Below are positions 8,987 to 17,192 of a DNA stretch of 64,000 bases, in pieces. The position numbers and the translations under genes were made by a program. Each line of letters opens with the position of its first letter. The first letter of the stretch is position 1. The notes beneath the pieces were generated by a model. It was not told the DNA's origin. It made no database searches and worked only from the letters and a program-made list of their open reading frames with translations. Source of the DNA: Aureimonas sp. AU22 (GTDB lineage: Bacteria > Pseudomonadota > Alphaproteobacteria > Rhizobiales > Rhizobiaceae); NCBI RefSeq assembly GCF_001463745.1, contig NZ_BBWJ01000032.1:149496-213495 (forward strand), read 5' to 3'.

Positions 8987-10179
8987 CGGGCAGCCTCCGC
9001 AGTCCGGGTCGCCGCGTCAGCGGTGATCGGCGTCACCGCGTCGCCATCGCGCACGAAGGTGCCGGCGAGCGACACGACGTCCTCGCCGGCCGCAAGATTC
9101 TCGGTGATCTCGACAACGTCGCCGGCCACGAGCCCGGTCTTCACCGTGCGGGTCTCGACATGTCCGTTCCTGACCACCTGGACGCGGGCGACGCCTTCGT
9201 CGGTGAGAACGGCCGTGCGCGCGATGACGACGCCTTCGGAGCGGGCCGTCTCGACGCTGCCGCGCGCAAACGAGCCCGAGCGCAGGTCGGGGGAGGGGGG
9301 AAGCGCCACGCGCACCCGGCCGAGCCGCGTCGCCTGATCGACCTTGGGCGAGACGAGGCGCACCTCGCCGGCAACCTCCGCCTCGCCGCCGGGCAGGCGG
9401 ACGGTGGCGGGCTGGCCTTTCCGGATGCGGCCGAGCTGGGTCTCGCTGACCTCGGCGTCGAGCTCGATCAGCCCGTCGCGCGCGATCTCGAACAGGGGGC
9501 CGCCGGCGGCCGAGACGACGGCGCCGAGGCGCGCGTCGCGGGTGAGCACCAGCCCGTCGGTCGGCGCCTTGATCTCGGCCTTGGATCGGCGGAGATCGAG
9601 CGAGCGCTTGTCGGCCTCGGCCGCCGCGCGGTCGGCCTCGGCGAGCGCGATGCCCTGGCGCGCGGACGCAAGGCGCGCCGTCGCGGCGGAGGCCGCCGAG
9701 ACGCGCTGGTCGAGGATGTCCTGGCCGACGATGCCCTTGGCCGAAAGCGCGCGCGTGCGCTGAAGGGCGTTGGCCGCTTCCGTCGCCGCCGACTGCGCTT
9801 CCTCCACCAGGGCACCTGCCTGCGTGATCGCGGCGTCGGCGCGCGCGATCTGCGCGGTGGCGCGCACGAGATCGGCATCCACGAGATCGGTCGCGAGACG
9901 GGCGAGGACCTGGCCGGCCTTCACCCGGTCGCCCTCGTCCACCTCGAGCGACTCGATGCGCAGGCCCTCGACGTCGGCACCGACGCTCACCGTCTCGCGC
10001 GGGGTCAGCGTGCCCGTCACCGGGACGCTCGCGACGATGGATCGCCGCTCGGCCTTCACGACGCTGATCGAGGGAGGCGCCACGGCGGGCGCAACGGCGG
10101 GCGCCGGCTCCTGTGCGAAGGCGAGCTGCGCGGCGATCAGGGTCAGCGCGACGCCGAGAAGAAGGGAACGGGCGGACAT
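8983..10179 (-). CDS. RND efflux periplasmic adaptor (membrane fusion protein)
   Basis: Links the RND permease to an outer-membrane channel. The 398 residues begin with a signal peptide (MSARSLLLGVALTLIAAQ, cleaved near AFA-QEP). After this come a beta/lipoyl half with VEGLRIESLEVDEGDRVKAG, a long Ala-rich alpha-helical hairpin, the second lipoyl half (KAPTDGLVLTRDARLGAVV) and a beta-barrel domain. The ATG at 10179 is supported by GGAGG six bases upstream. The upstream in-frame codons are not signal-like. It is the middle gene of tetR-adaptor-permease, with a 61-bp gap from the regulator gene and a 4-bp overlap with the permease, so expression should follow the TetR regulator. Confidence 0.93.
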   Translation of the reverse strand: MSARSLLLGVALTLIAAQLAFAQEPAPAVAPAVAPPSISVVKAERRSIVASVPVTGTLTPRETVSVGADVEGLRIESLEVDEGDRVKAGQVLARLATDLVDADLVRATAQIARADAAITQAGALVEEAQSAATEAANALQRTRALSAKGIVGQDILDQRVSAASAATARLASARQGIALAEADRAAAEADKRSLDLRRSKAEIKAPTDGLVLTRDARLGAVVSAAGGPLFEIARDGLIELDAEVSETQLGRIRKGQPATVRLPGGEAEVAGEVRLVSPKVDQATRLGRVRVALPPSPDLRSGSFARGSVETARSEGVVIARTAVLTDEGVARVQVVRNGHVETRTVKTGLVAGDVVEITENLAAGEDVVSLAGTFVRDGDAVTPITADAATRTAEAAR

Positions 10180-10240
10180 GGCGGGCCTCCGGAAGGACGG
10201 GGCGGAATGGGGGAGGGAGCGGAGAAGGGCGCGCACGGGC

Positions 10241-10858
10241 TTAGACCTCGTCCATGCGAAGAAGCGCACGCACCACGCGCAGGAGATGCGGCTCGATACT
10301 GTCCAGCGCGACCTCGCGTTCGAACTGGAGCCGCATCATCAGTCCGTCGCCGAAGGCGAAGATCATGGTGAGGGCCACGGCGACATCGAGATCGGCCGGC
10401 ACCTCGCCGCGCTCGCGCGCTTCCTCGATGGCCGTGCGCATGACGTCGCGCACCATGGTCTCGAGCTCGCAGAAGCGTTTGCCGACCGCCGTGTTGCGAA
10501 GGGATTCGGAGCAGATCTCGACCATCAGCCCGCCGCTCTCCGGGTCGCGGGCGGAGGCGAGATACTCCATGGCGGTCGCGACCAGCCTGTCGGCGATGGA
10601 GCCGGGGCCGCGCATGCGCTCCATGCAGGCCACCGCGCCGACGCGCTCCTCGTCGGCGATCGCCTCGATGATCGCGTCCTTCGATGGAAAGTAGCGATAG
10701 AGCGCGCCGGGGCTCATCTGGGCCTCGGCGCAGATCTGCCCCATGGACGCACCATGGAACCCGGCCCGGGCGAAGCAGATCCGCGCCGCCGCGAGAATCT
10801 GGCGGCGTCGATCGTCGCTGGGTTGGGCGACCTGGACTGCGATGGCGGGAAGGGTCAC
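10241..10858 (-). CDS. TetR/AcrR-family transcriptional regulator
   Basis: A 205-residue repressor-type protein with the N-terminal TetR helix-turn-helix. The segment RRRQILAAARICFARAGF is followed by GQICAEAQMSPGALYRYFPS (about residues 40-60), with the usual YRYF recognition-helix end. The C-terminal half is the variable ligand-binding and dimer domain. It is the first gene of the efflux operon, and a 12-bp perfect palindrome 24 bp before its start fits an autoregulated operon induced by a pump substrate. The ligand is unknown. Confidence 0.92.
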   Translation of the reverse strand: MTLPAIAVQVAQPSDDRRRQILAAARICFARAGFHGASMGQICAEAQMSPGALYRYFPSKDAIIEAIADEERVGAVACMERMRGPGSIADRLVATAMEYLASARDPESGGLMVEICSESLRNTAVGKRFCELETMVRDVMRTAIEEARERGEVPADLDVAVALTMIFAFGDGLMMRLQFEREVALDSIEPHLLRVVRALLRMDEV

Positions 10859-10882
10859 GAACAGCCTCGGGCGTGTGAGAGC

Positions 10883-10894
10883 GAACGATCGTTC
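10883..10894. promoter_or_regulatory. Palindromic operator candidate for the TetR regulator
   Basis: GAACGATCGTTC is a perfect 12-bp palindrome. It sits inside a broader imperfect dyad (TGAGA on the left, TCTCA on the right with a two-base offset). It lies 24 bp upstream of the tetR start. TetR/AcrR proteins usually bind such dyads over their own promoter. Confidence 0.6.
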
Positions 10895-10959
10895 TCATAC
10901 GGTGCCACGTTCAATTTGTCGAGAGCCTCGTCCGATCCGAACCATCAATGGGACGGGTT

Positions 10960-11232
10960 CTAGGTATTGGCCACGTCGTTGGCCGGGCGCGGCATGCGAA
11001 GCCGCGGAGGGGTCCATTCCGCCCGGAAGGCAGCCAGCACGTCCTGTGCCCGTGGGCGGCGACTCACCACCGCCTCGAGAATCGGCCGGTTCAGGACCGA
11101 CAGCGATTGAAGGATGCGAGCATCCGGCACGGCGTGGGCGGCTTCGCCTTTCGCGTCCGCGTACGGCATCTCGGCCGGACCGCTGGTGCGGTCCTCGGTC
11201 CGGGACGTGTCGGGGAAGCGCAGGATGTTCAT
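10960..11232 (-). CDS. Small hypothetical protein (90 aa)
   Basis: A 90-residue open frame starting MNILRFPDTSRTEDR and ending in RPANDVANT. It is mixed hydrophilic with an amphipathic middle (ARILQSLSVLNRPILEAVV) and a basic/aromatic end. No signal peptide, membrane segment or known motif is seen. The frame continues open further upstream but turns into sequence that mirrors ffh on the other strand, so the ATG at 11232 is the sensible start; its ribosome site is weak. It lies between the efflux operon promoter and ffh, otherwise unoccupied DNA. It could be a real conserved small gene or a chance frame in GC-rich DNA. Confidence 0.4.
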   Translation of the reverse strand: MNILRFPDTSRTEDRTSGPAEMPYADAKGEAAHAVPDARILQSLSVLNRPILEAVVSRRPRAQDVLAAFRAEWTPPRLRMPRPANDVANT

Positions 11233-11608
11233 CGGGCCGTCGACTGCATTGCCGCCAGGCCGGAGGGTGGTGGCCTGGGTCTTCACCCTCAGCCTTACGC
11301 GAGGATGCTGAAGAGAGTGTTGGGAAAGGTGCTTAACGGAATGCTTTTGCGGGGCTTTCCGCGCCCCGCGACAGGTGCGGGCGCTTGACATGGCGCCGCC
11401 GGACTGTTTCAAGCACCCGATCCAGCGTTCGATCTTCCGTCCGCGACCCGCCGACCGTGCCCCTTGGCTCCCAAGCCGCACGGAGGTCACCATCCGCCAG
11501 CGAGTGTCGCCCGCGGATGCGTTTCCGTTTGGCGCCGCGGTTCGGCTTGGATCGGATGCGACGAGTTCCCATTCTTTCGGGCGACCGGAAGGACAAGGAA
11601 GACGCCTG
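11233..11608. other. Gene-free stretch before ffh with a likely promoter
   Basis: No convincing gene. A TTGACA hexamer at 11385-11390 with TTCAAG 17 bp downstream (11408-11413) is a plausible sigma-70 promoter for ffh, leaving a leader of about 190 nt. A 7-bp GC-rich hairpin (GCGGGGC...GCCCCGC, around 11349-11369) precedes it but lacks a T-run on either strand. Confidence 0.4.
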
Positions 11609-13168
11609 ATGTTTGAATCCCTCCAGGACCGCCTCGGGTCCATCCTGAACGGCCTTACCGGCCGCGGTGCCTTGTCCGACGGCGACGTCGCGGCGGCGCT
11701 GCGCGAGGTGCGTCGCGCGCTTCTGGAGGCGGACGTCTCGCTGGAGGTCGTGCGCTCCTTCACCGACCGCGTGCGCGAGAAGGCGGTGGGCGCCCAGATC
11801 GTCAAGTCGATCAAGCCCGGCCAGATGGTCGTCAAGATCGTCCACGACGAGCTGGTGGCGACGCTGGGCTCGGAAGGGGTCGCGATCGACCTCAACGCGC
11901 CCGCCCCCGTCACGATCATGATGGTCGGCCTCCAGGGGTCGGGCAAGACCACGACCACCGGCAAGATCGCCAAGCGGCTGACGGAGCGCCAGAAGAAGCG
12001 CGTCCTCATGGCCTCGCTCGACACGCGCCGCCCGGCCGCGCAGGAACAGCTGCGCGTTCTCGGCGAGCAGACCGGCGTCGCGACGCTGCCGATCATCGCC
12101 GGCCAGGGTCCGGTCGAGATCGCGAGCCGCGCCTCCCAGGCCGCCAAGCTCGGCGGCTACGACGTCCTGATCCTCGACACGGCCGGCCGCACGCATATCG
12201 ACGAGCCGCTGATGCAGGAGATGGCGGAGATCAAGGCCGCCACCCGCCCGCACGAGATCCTGCTCGTTGCCGACAGCCTCACCGGTCAGGACGCCGTCAA
12301 CCTCGCCCGCTCCTTCGACGAGCGCGTCGGCATCTCCGGCCTCGTCCTTACCCGCGTCGACGGCGACGGGCGCGGCGGCGCGGCGCTGTCCATGCGCGCC
12401 GTCACCGGCAAGCCGATCAAGCTGATCGGCACCGGCGAGAAGATGGACGCGCTGGAGGAATTCCATCCCGGCCGCATCGCCGACCGCATCCTCGGCATGG
12501 GCGACATCGTCAGCCTCGTCGAGAAGGCGGCCGAGAACATCGACGCGGAACAGGCCGCGGCGATGGCCAAGAAGATGCAGTCGGGCAAGTTCGACCTCGA
12601 CGATCTCGCCGCTCAGATCGGCCAGATGCAGAAGCTCGGCGGCATGGGCGGCGTGATGGGCATGATGCCCGGCATGGCCAAGATGAAGGACCAGATCGCC
12701 GCCGCCGGCATGGACGACAAGCTCCTGAAGCGCCAGCTCGCGATCATCTCCTCGATGACGAAGTGGGAACGCGCCAACCCGGACCAACTGAAGCATTCGC
12801 GGAAAAAACGGATCGCGGCCGGCTCGGGGACCGATTCCGCCGACATCAACAAGCTCCTCAAGATGCATCGCCAGATGGCCGATATGATGAAGGCGATGGG
12901 CGGCAAGGGCGGCAAGGGCGCCGGCATCATGGGCAAGCTCATGGGGGGGCTTGGGCAGAAGATGGGCCTGCCCGGCGGCATGGGCGGCGGGATGCCGGAC
13001 CTGTCGAAGATGGACCCCAAGCAACTCGAGGAGATGGCCAAAGCCATGCAGAAGGGCGGGCTCGGCAGCCTGCCCGGCGGCCTGCCGCCCGGCCTTGGGA
13101 ACGGCGGGCTTCCGGGCCTTCCCGGCGGCGGCTTCCCCGGACTTCCCGGCCTCGGCCGGAAGAAATAA
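11609..13168 (+). CDS. ffh: Signal recognition particle protein Ffh
   Basis: The GTPase of the bacterial SRP. It binds signal sequences emerging from ribosomes and delivers them to FtsY at the inner membrane. It has 519 residues: N domain 1-90, G domain with P-loop GLQGSGKTTTTGKIAKR, DTRRPAAQEQLR, DTAGRTHID and TRVDGDGRGG, then the Met-rich M domain (GMGGVMGMMPGMAKMK). It is longer than E. coli Ffh (453) mainly because of a Gly/Leu/Pro-rich tail with collagen-like GLPG repeats ending GLGRKK. The ATG at 11609 has AAGGAAG ahead of it and starts the conserved MFESLQDRL. It heads ffh-rpsP-rimM. Confidence 0.97.
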   Translation: MFESLQDRLGSILNGLTGRGALSDGDVAAALREVRRALLEADVSLEVVRSFTDRVREKAVGAQIVKSIKPGQMVVKIVHDELVATLGSEGVAIDLNAPAPVTIMMVGLQGSGKTTTTGKIAKRLTERQKKRVLMASLDTRRPAAQEQLRVLGEQTGVATLPIIAGQGPVEIASRASQAAKLGGYDVLILDTAGRTHIDEPLMQEMAEIKAATRPHEILLVADSLTGQDAVNLARSFDERVGISGLVLTRVDGDGRGGAALSMRAVTGKPIKLIGTGEKMDALEEFHPGRIADRILGMGDIVSLVEKAAENIDAEQAAAMAKKMQSGKFDLDDLAAQIGQMQKLGGMGGVMGMMPGMAKMKDQIAAAGMDDKLLKRQLAIISSMTKWERANPDQLKHSRKKRIAAGSGTDSADINKLLKMHRQMADMMKAMGGKGGKGAGIMGKLMGGLGQKMGLPGGMGGGMPDLSKMDPKQLEEMAKAMQKGGLGSLPGGLPPGLGNGGLPGLPGGGFPGLPGLGRKK

Positions 13169-13255
13169 GGGCCTCGGCCCGGACCACCTGAAACCCGACG
13201 GCGCGACACTCCAAGAAGGCGCCGCGACAAGACAAGAACCAGAAGGAAGACCAAG

Positions 13256-13669
13256 ATGCCCCTGAAGATGCGCCTTGCCCGTGCCGGCTCCAAGAAGCGC
13301 CCCTACTACCACGTCGTCGTCGCCGACGCCCGCTCGCCGCGCGACGGCCGCTTCATCGAGACGGTCGGCTCGTGGAACCCGATGCTCCCGAAGGATGCCG
13401 AGCGCGTCACGCTGAAGGAAGACCGCATCAAGCATTGGCTCGGCGAGGGCGCGCAGCCCACCGACCGCGTGCTCCGCTTCCTCGACAAGGCCGGCATCGC
13501 GAACCGTCCGACCCGCGCCAACCCGACCAAGGGCCTGCCGGGCAAGAAGGCGCAGGAGCGCGAGGCCGAGCGCAAGCAGCGCGAGGAAGACGCCCGCGAG
13601 GCGGCCGAGAAGGCCGCTGCCGAGAAGGCCGGCGCGCAGGACGAGGGCACCGAGGCCTCGGCCGAGTAA
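13256..13669 (+). CDS. rpsP: 30S ribosomal protein S16
   Basis: A small-subunit protein needed for 30S assembly. The first 80 residues are typical S16 ([20 protein letters not shown], then [14 protein letters not shown] and [16 protein letters not shown]). Residues 85-137 form a Glu/Ala/Lys-rich tail common in alphaproteobacterial S16 and absent from E. coli. AGAAGGAAG precedes the start. It lies 87 bp after ffh and is followed by a terminator before rimM. Confidence 0.97.
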   Translation: MPLKMRLARAGSKKRPYYHVVVADARSPRDGRFIETVGSWNPMLPKDAERVTLKEDRIKHWLGEGAQPTDRVLRFLDKAGIANRPTRANPTKGLPGKKAQEREAERKQREEDAREAAEKAAAEKAGAQDEGTEASAE

Positions 13670-13701
13670 GGCCTTCCCCTCGTATCATGCGAAATCGGAA
13701 G

Positions 13702-13732
13702 CGGCGTCCCGAATGTTCCGGGGCGCCGTTTT
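13702..13732 (+). terminator. Terminator between rpsP and rimM
   Basis: A 10-bp stem (13702-13711 with 13719-13728, one G-T wobble), a 7-base loop and four T at 13729-13732. It is about 30 bp after the rpsP stop, so ffh-rpsP transcripts probably end here in part, leaving rimM to a second promoter or read-through. Confidence 0.7.
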
Positions 13733-13832
13733 CGTGTCGGCGGTTCCCACCCGCTTGACGGAACCCTCCGTACGGGCGACTGACGCCCTGGCAACAGCCT
13801 TGGCCCATCTCTTCACGACTGGAACCTCGATC

Positions 13833-14375
13833 GTGACCGACCCGACCGACGACCGCGTTCTCCTTGCCGTCATCGGCGGTGCCCACGGCATCAAGGGCGA
13901 GGTGCGGGTGCGCTCCTTCACGGCCGATCCGGAGGATGTCGGAGCCTACGGCCCGCTCGTCGATGCGATGGGCCGTCGCTACACGGTCGCCTCGGCCCGG
14001 CTTCAGAAGAACGTCGTCGTGGTCCGGTTCAAGGAGGTCGCGGACCGCAACGCCGCCGAGCTTCTCAACGGAACCGAACTCTTCGTGGACCGTGCCGCCC
14101 TTCCCGCGGAAGGGGAGGACGAGTTCTACCAGGCCGACCTCGTGGGGCTCGTCGCCCGGCTCTTGGACGGCACCGTGATCGGCGAGGTGGTGGCCTTTCA
14201 CGATTTCGGCGCGGGCGACATCCTGGAAATCGCGCCCGACGGGGGCGCCAGCGTCATGATTCCCTTCACCGAAGCCGCGGTGCCGGAAGTCGATCTCGAC
14301 CTCGGCTTCATCCTCGTGGAGCCCACGGCGGCGGGGCTCGTGCCGGCTGACGCGGACGCGCCGCGCGAGGAATGA
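13833..14375 (+). CDS. rimM: Ribosome maturation factor RimM
   Basis: Assists maturation of the 30S head and binds ribosomal protein S19. The 180-residue product starts at GTG 13833 (MTDPTDDRVLLAVIGGAHG). The conserved IGGAHGIKGEVRVRSF and the PRC-barrel half (FYQADLVGLVARLLDG, then VMIPFTEAAVPEVDL) are present. The GTG was preferred because the in-frame sequence upstream overlaps the terminator and is not RimM-like; the ribosome site is only GGA. In most bacteria trmD and rplS follow. Here an unrelated membrane-anchored protein does. Confidence 0.92.
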   Translation: MTDPTDDRVLLAVIGGAHGIKGEVRVRSFTADPEDVGAYGPLVDAMGRRYTVASARLQKNVVVVRFKEVADRNAAELLNGTELFVDRAALPAEGEDEFYQADLVGLVARLLDGTVIGEVVAFHDFGAGDILEIAPDGGASVMIPFTEAAVPEVDLDLGFILVEPTAAGLVPADADAPREE

Positions 14376-14459
14376 GGCGCCGACGGACTCCTGCCCTGTT
14401 TGAAGGATAGAGGGATCCGAATCGCCTGAACCTGCCGGGCCTTGGAAGGAGCGACGCGC

Positions 14460-15482
14460 ATGACGCACGGCACCGACGACCCGGCCGAACGGAAGGCGGG
14501 TGGCGAGGTCCCCGAAACGCCAGCGGAGCCGGAAGGGGACACCGCCCCGCCACCCATCCCGCCGCCCGCACCCGCGACACAGGCGGAGACGGGCGTGGAG
14601 CCGCCCGCCGAATCGGACGCCGCACCGGCCGTCGAGGCGTCGCCGTCCGCACCGTCGCGATGGGACGCGGCGAGCGAAGCGGCGAACCTCGATCGATCCG
14701 TCCGGCGCGCGGAATACGGCGAGGGCGGGGTTACCGGCGCCCTGCGCGTCGTGGTCCTCGTTCTCCTTGCCGGTGGGGCGCTCTATGCCGGGCTCATGGC
14801 GGTCCGGCCCGATGGCGAGGAGCCGTTGGTCACCGTTCGCGCGCCGCGTGTGGTGGAAACACGATCCGTGCCGGCGGAGCCCGTCCCCACACCCCAGGCG
14901 CTCACCGTGCAGCGGTTCGCCGGCCTGCGCGATCTCGATCTGCGCGGTCACCAGCCCCGTTTCGTGCGTCTCGTGCCGGAGGCGCCGGAGGCTGTGTGCG
15001 AAACGTTCCGCCAGGCGGGATGGTCGACCGACGGCTGGCAGGCGAGCCCGCTCGGCGAGATGCAGGAGTGCGTCGCCGAGCGCTCTTTCGGGGACTCGCG
15101 GAAGGTGGGAGGCTTTGCCGTCCTGCGCGGCGGCGAGACGCTTTCGGAACTTCGCGTCAAGCTGAACTTCGTCGACCCCAGCGGTCGCGACGCAGCGGCC
15201 CGCGATGTCGCCAAGCTGATCACGACGCTGTTCGACCGTTGGCGCTGGGACGGTGGGCAGGCCCTCGGAGACCGGATCGCGGCCCTTGAGCCGTTCAAGG
15301 CGACCATGCTCGACACGAGGGTGATCCTCATGCGCGAGCACGGGGATGTCGAGCGCTGGAACCTGTCCTTGCGCTTCCCCAGCCCACCGAAGCCGCCGGA
15401 AGCCGAACCACCGGCCCGCACCCTCGCCGACATCGGCGCGATGGCCGGCGAGCCGTCCGCGGGGAGCCGAACCCCTCGTTGA
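14460..15482 (+). CDS. Hypothetical proline-rich, membrane-anchored protein
   Basis: I do not recognise the family. The 340-residue product has a cytoplasmic-like N-terminus (about residues 1-90) rich in Pro, Glu and Ala. A single membrane helix follows at about 97-117 (ALRVVVLVLLAGGALYAGLM), then a periplasmic domain of about 170 residues. That domain contains two cysteines (EAVCETFRQAGW and GEMQECVAERSF) that could form a disulfide, and it ends in a Pro-rich tail. GGAAGGAG seven bases before the ATG at 14460 fixes the start. It lies 84 bp after rimM in the same direction and may be co-transcribed. The layout resembles an envelope-anchored accessory protein, but no function is supported. Confidence 0.75.
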   Translation: MTHGTDDPAERKAGGEVPETPAEPEGDTAPPPIPPPAPATQAETGVEPPAESDAAPAVEASPSAPSRWDAASEAANLDRSVRRAEYGEGGVTGALRVVVLVLLAGGALYAGLMAVRPDGEEPLVTVRAPRVVETRSVPAEPVPTPQALTVQRFAGLRDLDLRGHQPRFVRLVPEAPEAVCETFRQAGWSTDGWQASPLGEMQECVAERSFGDSRKVGGFAVLRGGETLSELRVKLNFVDPSGRDAAARDVAKLITTLFDRWRWDGGQALGDRIAALEPFKATMLDTRVILMREHGDVERWNLSLRFPSPPKPPEAEPPARTLADIGAMAGEPSAGSRTPR

Positions 15483-15585
15483 TCACCGAAGGCTGACGCC
15501 GGCTAACCCAGCCGCACCGTGTCGGCTGACGGGGGCGGCTGTCGGCGCCGTTGCCGTTCCGCCGGCCGGTGGCAGGACACCTGTT

Positions 15586-16575
15586 CTACAGGGTGTTGCG
15601 GCGCCCGAGCGCTTCTTCCCAGTCCAACGCATGGCGCACGATCAGGGGCAGGTCGTCGTAGCGGGGCTCCCACCCGAAGCGCTGCCGGGCAAGGGTCGCA
15701 TCGGCGACGATGGCGCTGGCGTCGCCCGGCCGACGGCCGGTCATTCGCACGTCGAAGTCGCGACCCACGACCTGCCGCACCGTATCCAGCACCTCGAGCA
15801 CCGAATAGCCGTGGCCATAGCCGCAATTGGCGATCACGGACGTGCCGCCGGCGCGCAGGTAGTCGAGGGCCCGGCGATGGGCGGCGGCGAGATCGGAGAC
15901 GTGGATGTAGTCGCGCACGCAGGTGCCGTCCGGCGTGTCGTAGTCGTTGCCGAAGACCTGGAGGAAGGGTCGCTTGCCGAGCGCCGTCTCGCTCGCGACC
16001 TTGATGAGATGCGTCGCCCCCTTGGTGGATTGTCCGGCGCGCCCCTTCGGATCGGCGCCCGCCACGTTGAAGTAGCGCAGCGCCGCGAAGGTGAGGGGAT
16101 GGGCGGCCGCCGTGTCGCGCAGCATCAGCTCCGTCATCCACTTCGACGTGCCGTAGGGTGATTCCGGAGCGGGAGCTTGAGTCTCGGGCACCGGCATGGT
16201 CTTCGGCGAGCCGTAGACCGCGGCCGTGGACGAGAAGATGAAATGCTTCACCCCGCCTGTCACCGCCGCCTCGATGAGCGCGCGCGAGGCCACGGTGTTG
16301 TTGAGATAGTATCCGAGCGGGTCGGCGACCGATTCCGGCACCACGATCGAGCCGGCGAAATGGATGATCTCGCTGATGCCTTTCTCGGCGATCAGCCGGG
16401 AGACGAGAGCCGTGTCGGCGATGTCGCCGACCACGAGTTCCGCCTCGGGCGCCACCGCCCATTCGAAGCCGGTGGACAGGCGATCGAGCACGACCACGCG
16501 TTCGCCGGCGTCGACGAGGTCCCAAACCATGTGGCTGCCGATATAGCCGGCGCCGCCGGTGACGAGTACCGTCAT
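15586..16575 (-). CDS. galE: UDP-glucose 4-epimerase GalE
   Basis: Interconverts UDP-glucose and UDP-galactose for surface polysaccharides or galactose use. It has 329 residues of the short-chain dehydrogenase extended fold: NAD motif VTGGAGYIGSHMVWDL at the N-terminus, a catalytic FIFSSTAAVYG serine and the YxxxK pair in SPYGTSKWM. The C-terminal half contains the conserved RDYIHVSDLAAAHRRAL and NCGYGHGYSVLEV. It stands alone, with a 16-bp dyad 69 bp upstream of the start as a possible operator. Specificity for glucose/galactose over other UDP-sugars is inferred from the family. Confidence 0.93.
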   Translation of the reverse strand: MTVLVTGGAGYIGSHMVWDLVDAGERVVVLDRLSTGFEWAVAPEAELVVGDIADTALVSRLIAEKGISEIIHFAGSIVVPESVADPLGYYLNNTVASRALIEAAVTGGVKHFIFSSTAAVYGSPKTMPVPETQAPAPESPYGTSKWMTELMLRDTAAAHPLTFAALRYFNVAGADPKGRAGQSTKGATHLIKVASETALGKRPFLQVFGNDYDTPDGTCVRDYIHVSDLAAAHRRALDYLRAGGTSVIANCGYGHGYSVLEVLDTVRQVVGRDFDVRMTGRRPGDASAIVADATLARQRFGWEPRYDDLPLIVRHALDWEEALGRRNTL

Positions 16576-16643
16576 GAATGATCCCTCTGCGATCCTGGGG
16601 CCGAACGGGCCCGAGCGCGGCGGATGCTACCTCCCGCAGATTG

Positions 16644-16659
16644 TTTCGCAAGTGCGAAA
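16644..16659. promoter_or_regulatory. Dyad TTTCGCA-AG-TGCGAAA upstream of galE
   Basis: A perfect inverted repeat with 7-bp arms and a 2-bp centre, 69 bp ahead of the galE start. Its size and symmetry fit a dimeric repressor site. No regulator can be named. Confidence 0.4.
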
Positions 16660-17145
16660 GCGTCCAGCCTTCTCGATCCCATGCGGTATGGAAACCGAAC
16701 CCTTCCGGCGGCGATGCCGTTGGACGACGCGATGGCGCCAACGCGGTTTCATGATTCAACCGCGCAACGACCGCGGAGCGCAGGTACACCGGCCCTTGCC
16801 GTCTTCGGGTGCACCCCCTGTCGCTGATGGTCGAGACAGCGAGGCTTGTTCGAGGACTTCTTCAAGGGGCGTCACGTTTGCCCACCTTGCAGAGTGCGTG
16901 TCGGTGTGAAGGGAAAGGCCCGGAAAGCCCACCCAGGAGTTTGCGGAGGTGCAGGGAACGGCGAGAACGACCGTTCCCCGTGCACGCAACCGCATTCGGC
17001 CGCGAGCGGGGGACAACCGGGTCCTGCCAAGTCGCCGTTCGCGCAGACTGACAGTGTGGGGGGGGCATCGGCGCTGTCGCCCGCGACATCATCGCGTCGA
17101 TGACTGCTGCGCATCAGATGGTCCGAAGGGCCTTCGCCACGGGCA

Positions 17146-17192
17146 GAAAACACCGACGGACGACCGGGCTTCCCAGCCCTCAGCCGTCCGTC
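17146..17192 (-). terminator. Stem-loop downstream of the secreted protease gene
   Basis: On the minus strand an 8-bp outer stem (17155-17162 with 17185-17192) encloses a 5-bp inner hairpin (17166-17170 with 17175-17179). It is followed by GGTGTTTTC. It starts about 33 bp after the protease stop, which fits a terminator for that gene. Confidence 0.5.

Noticed and set aside
6287..9337. Open frame of 1016 codons on the + strand
   Set aside because: It mirrors the RND permease on the minus strand. The product is an Arg/Asp/Gly/His-rich sequence without motifs, typical of antisense frames in GC-rich DNA.
11345..11375. GC-rich hairpin before ffh considered as a terminator
   Set aside because: No T-run follows on either strand.
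11333..13435. Open frame of 700 codons on the minus strand
   Set aside because: Antisense to ffh and the start of rpsP; His/Gly/Leu-rich without domains.
16846..17103. Short + strand frame starting with TTG (MFEDFFKGRH...)
   Set aside because: No ribosome site, no recognisable family, and composition drifts to Gly/Ser/Pro as in random GC-rich DNA.
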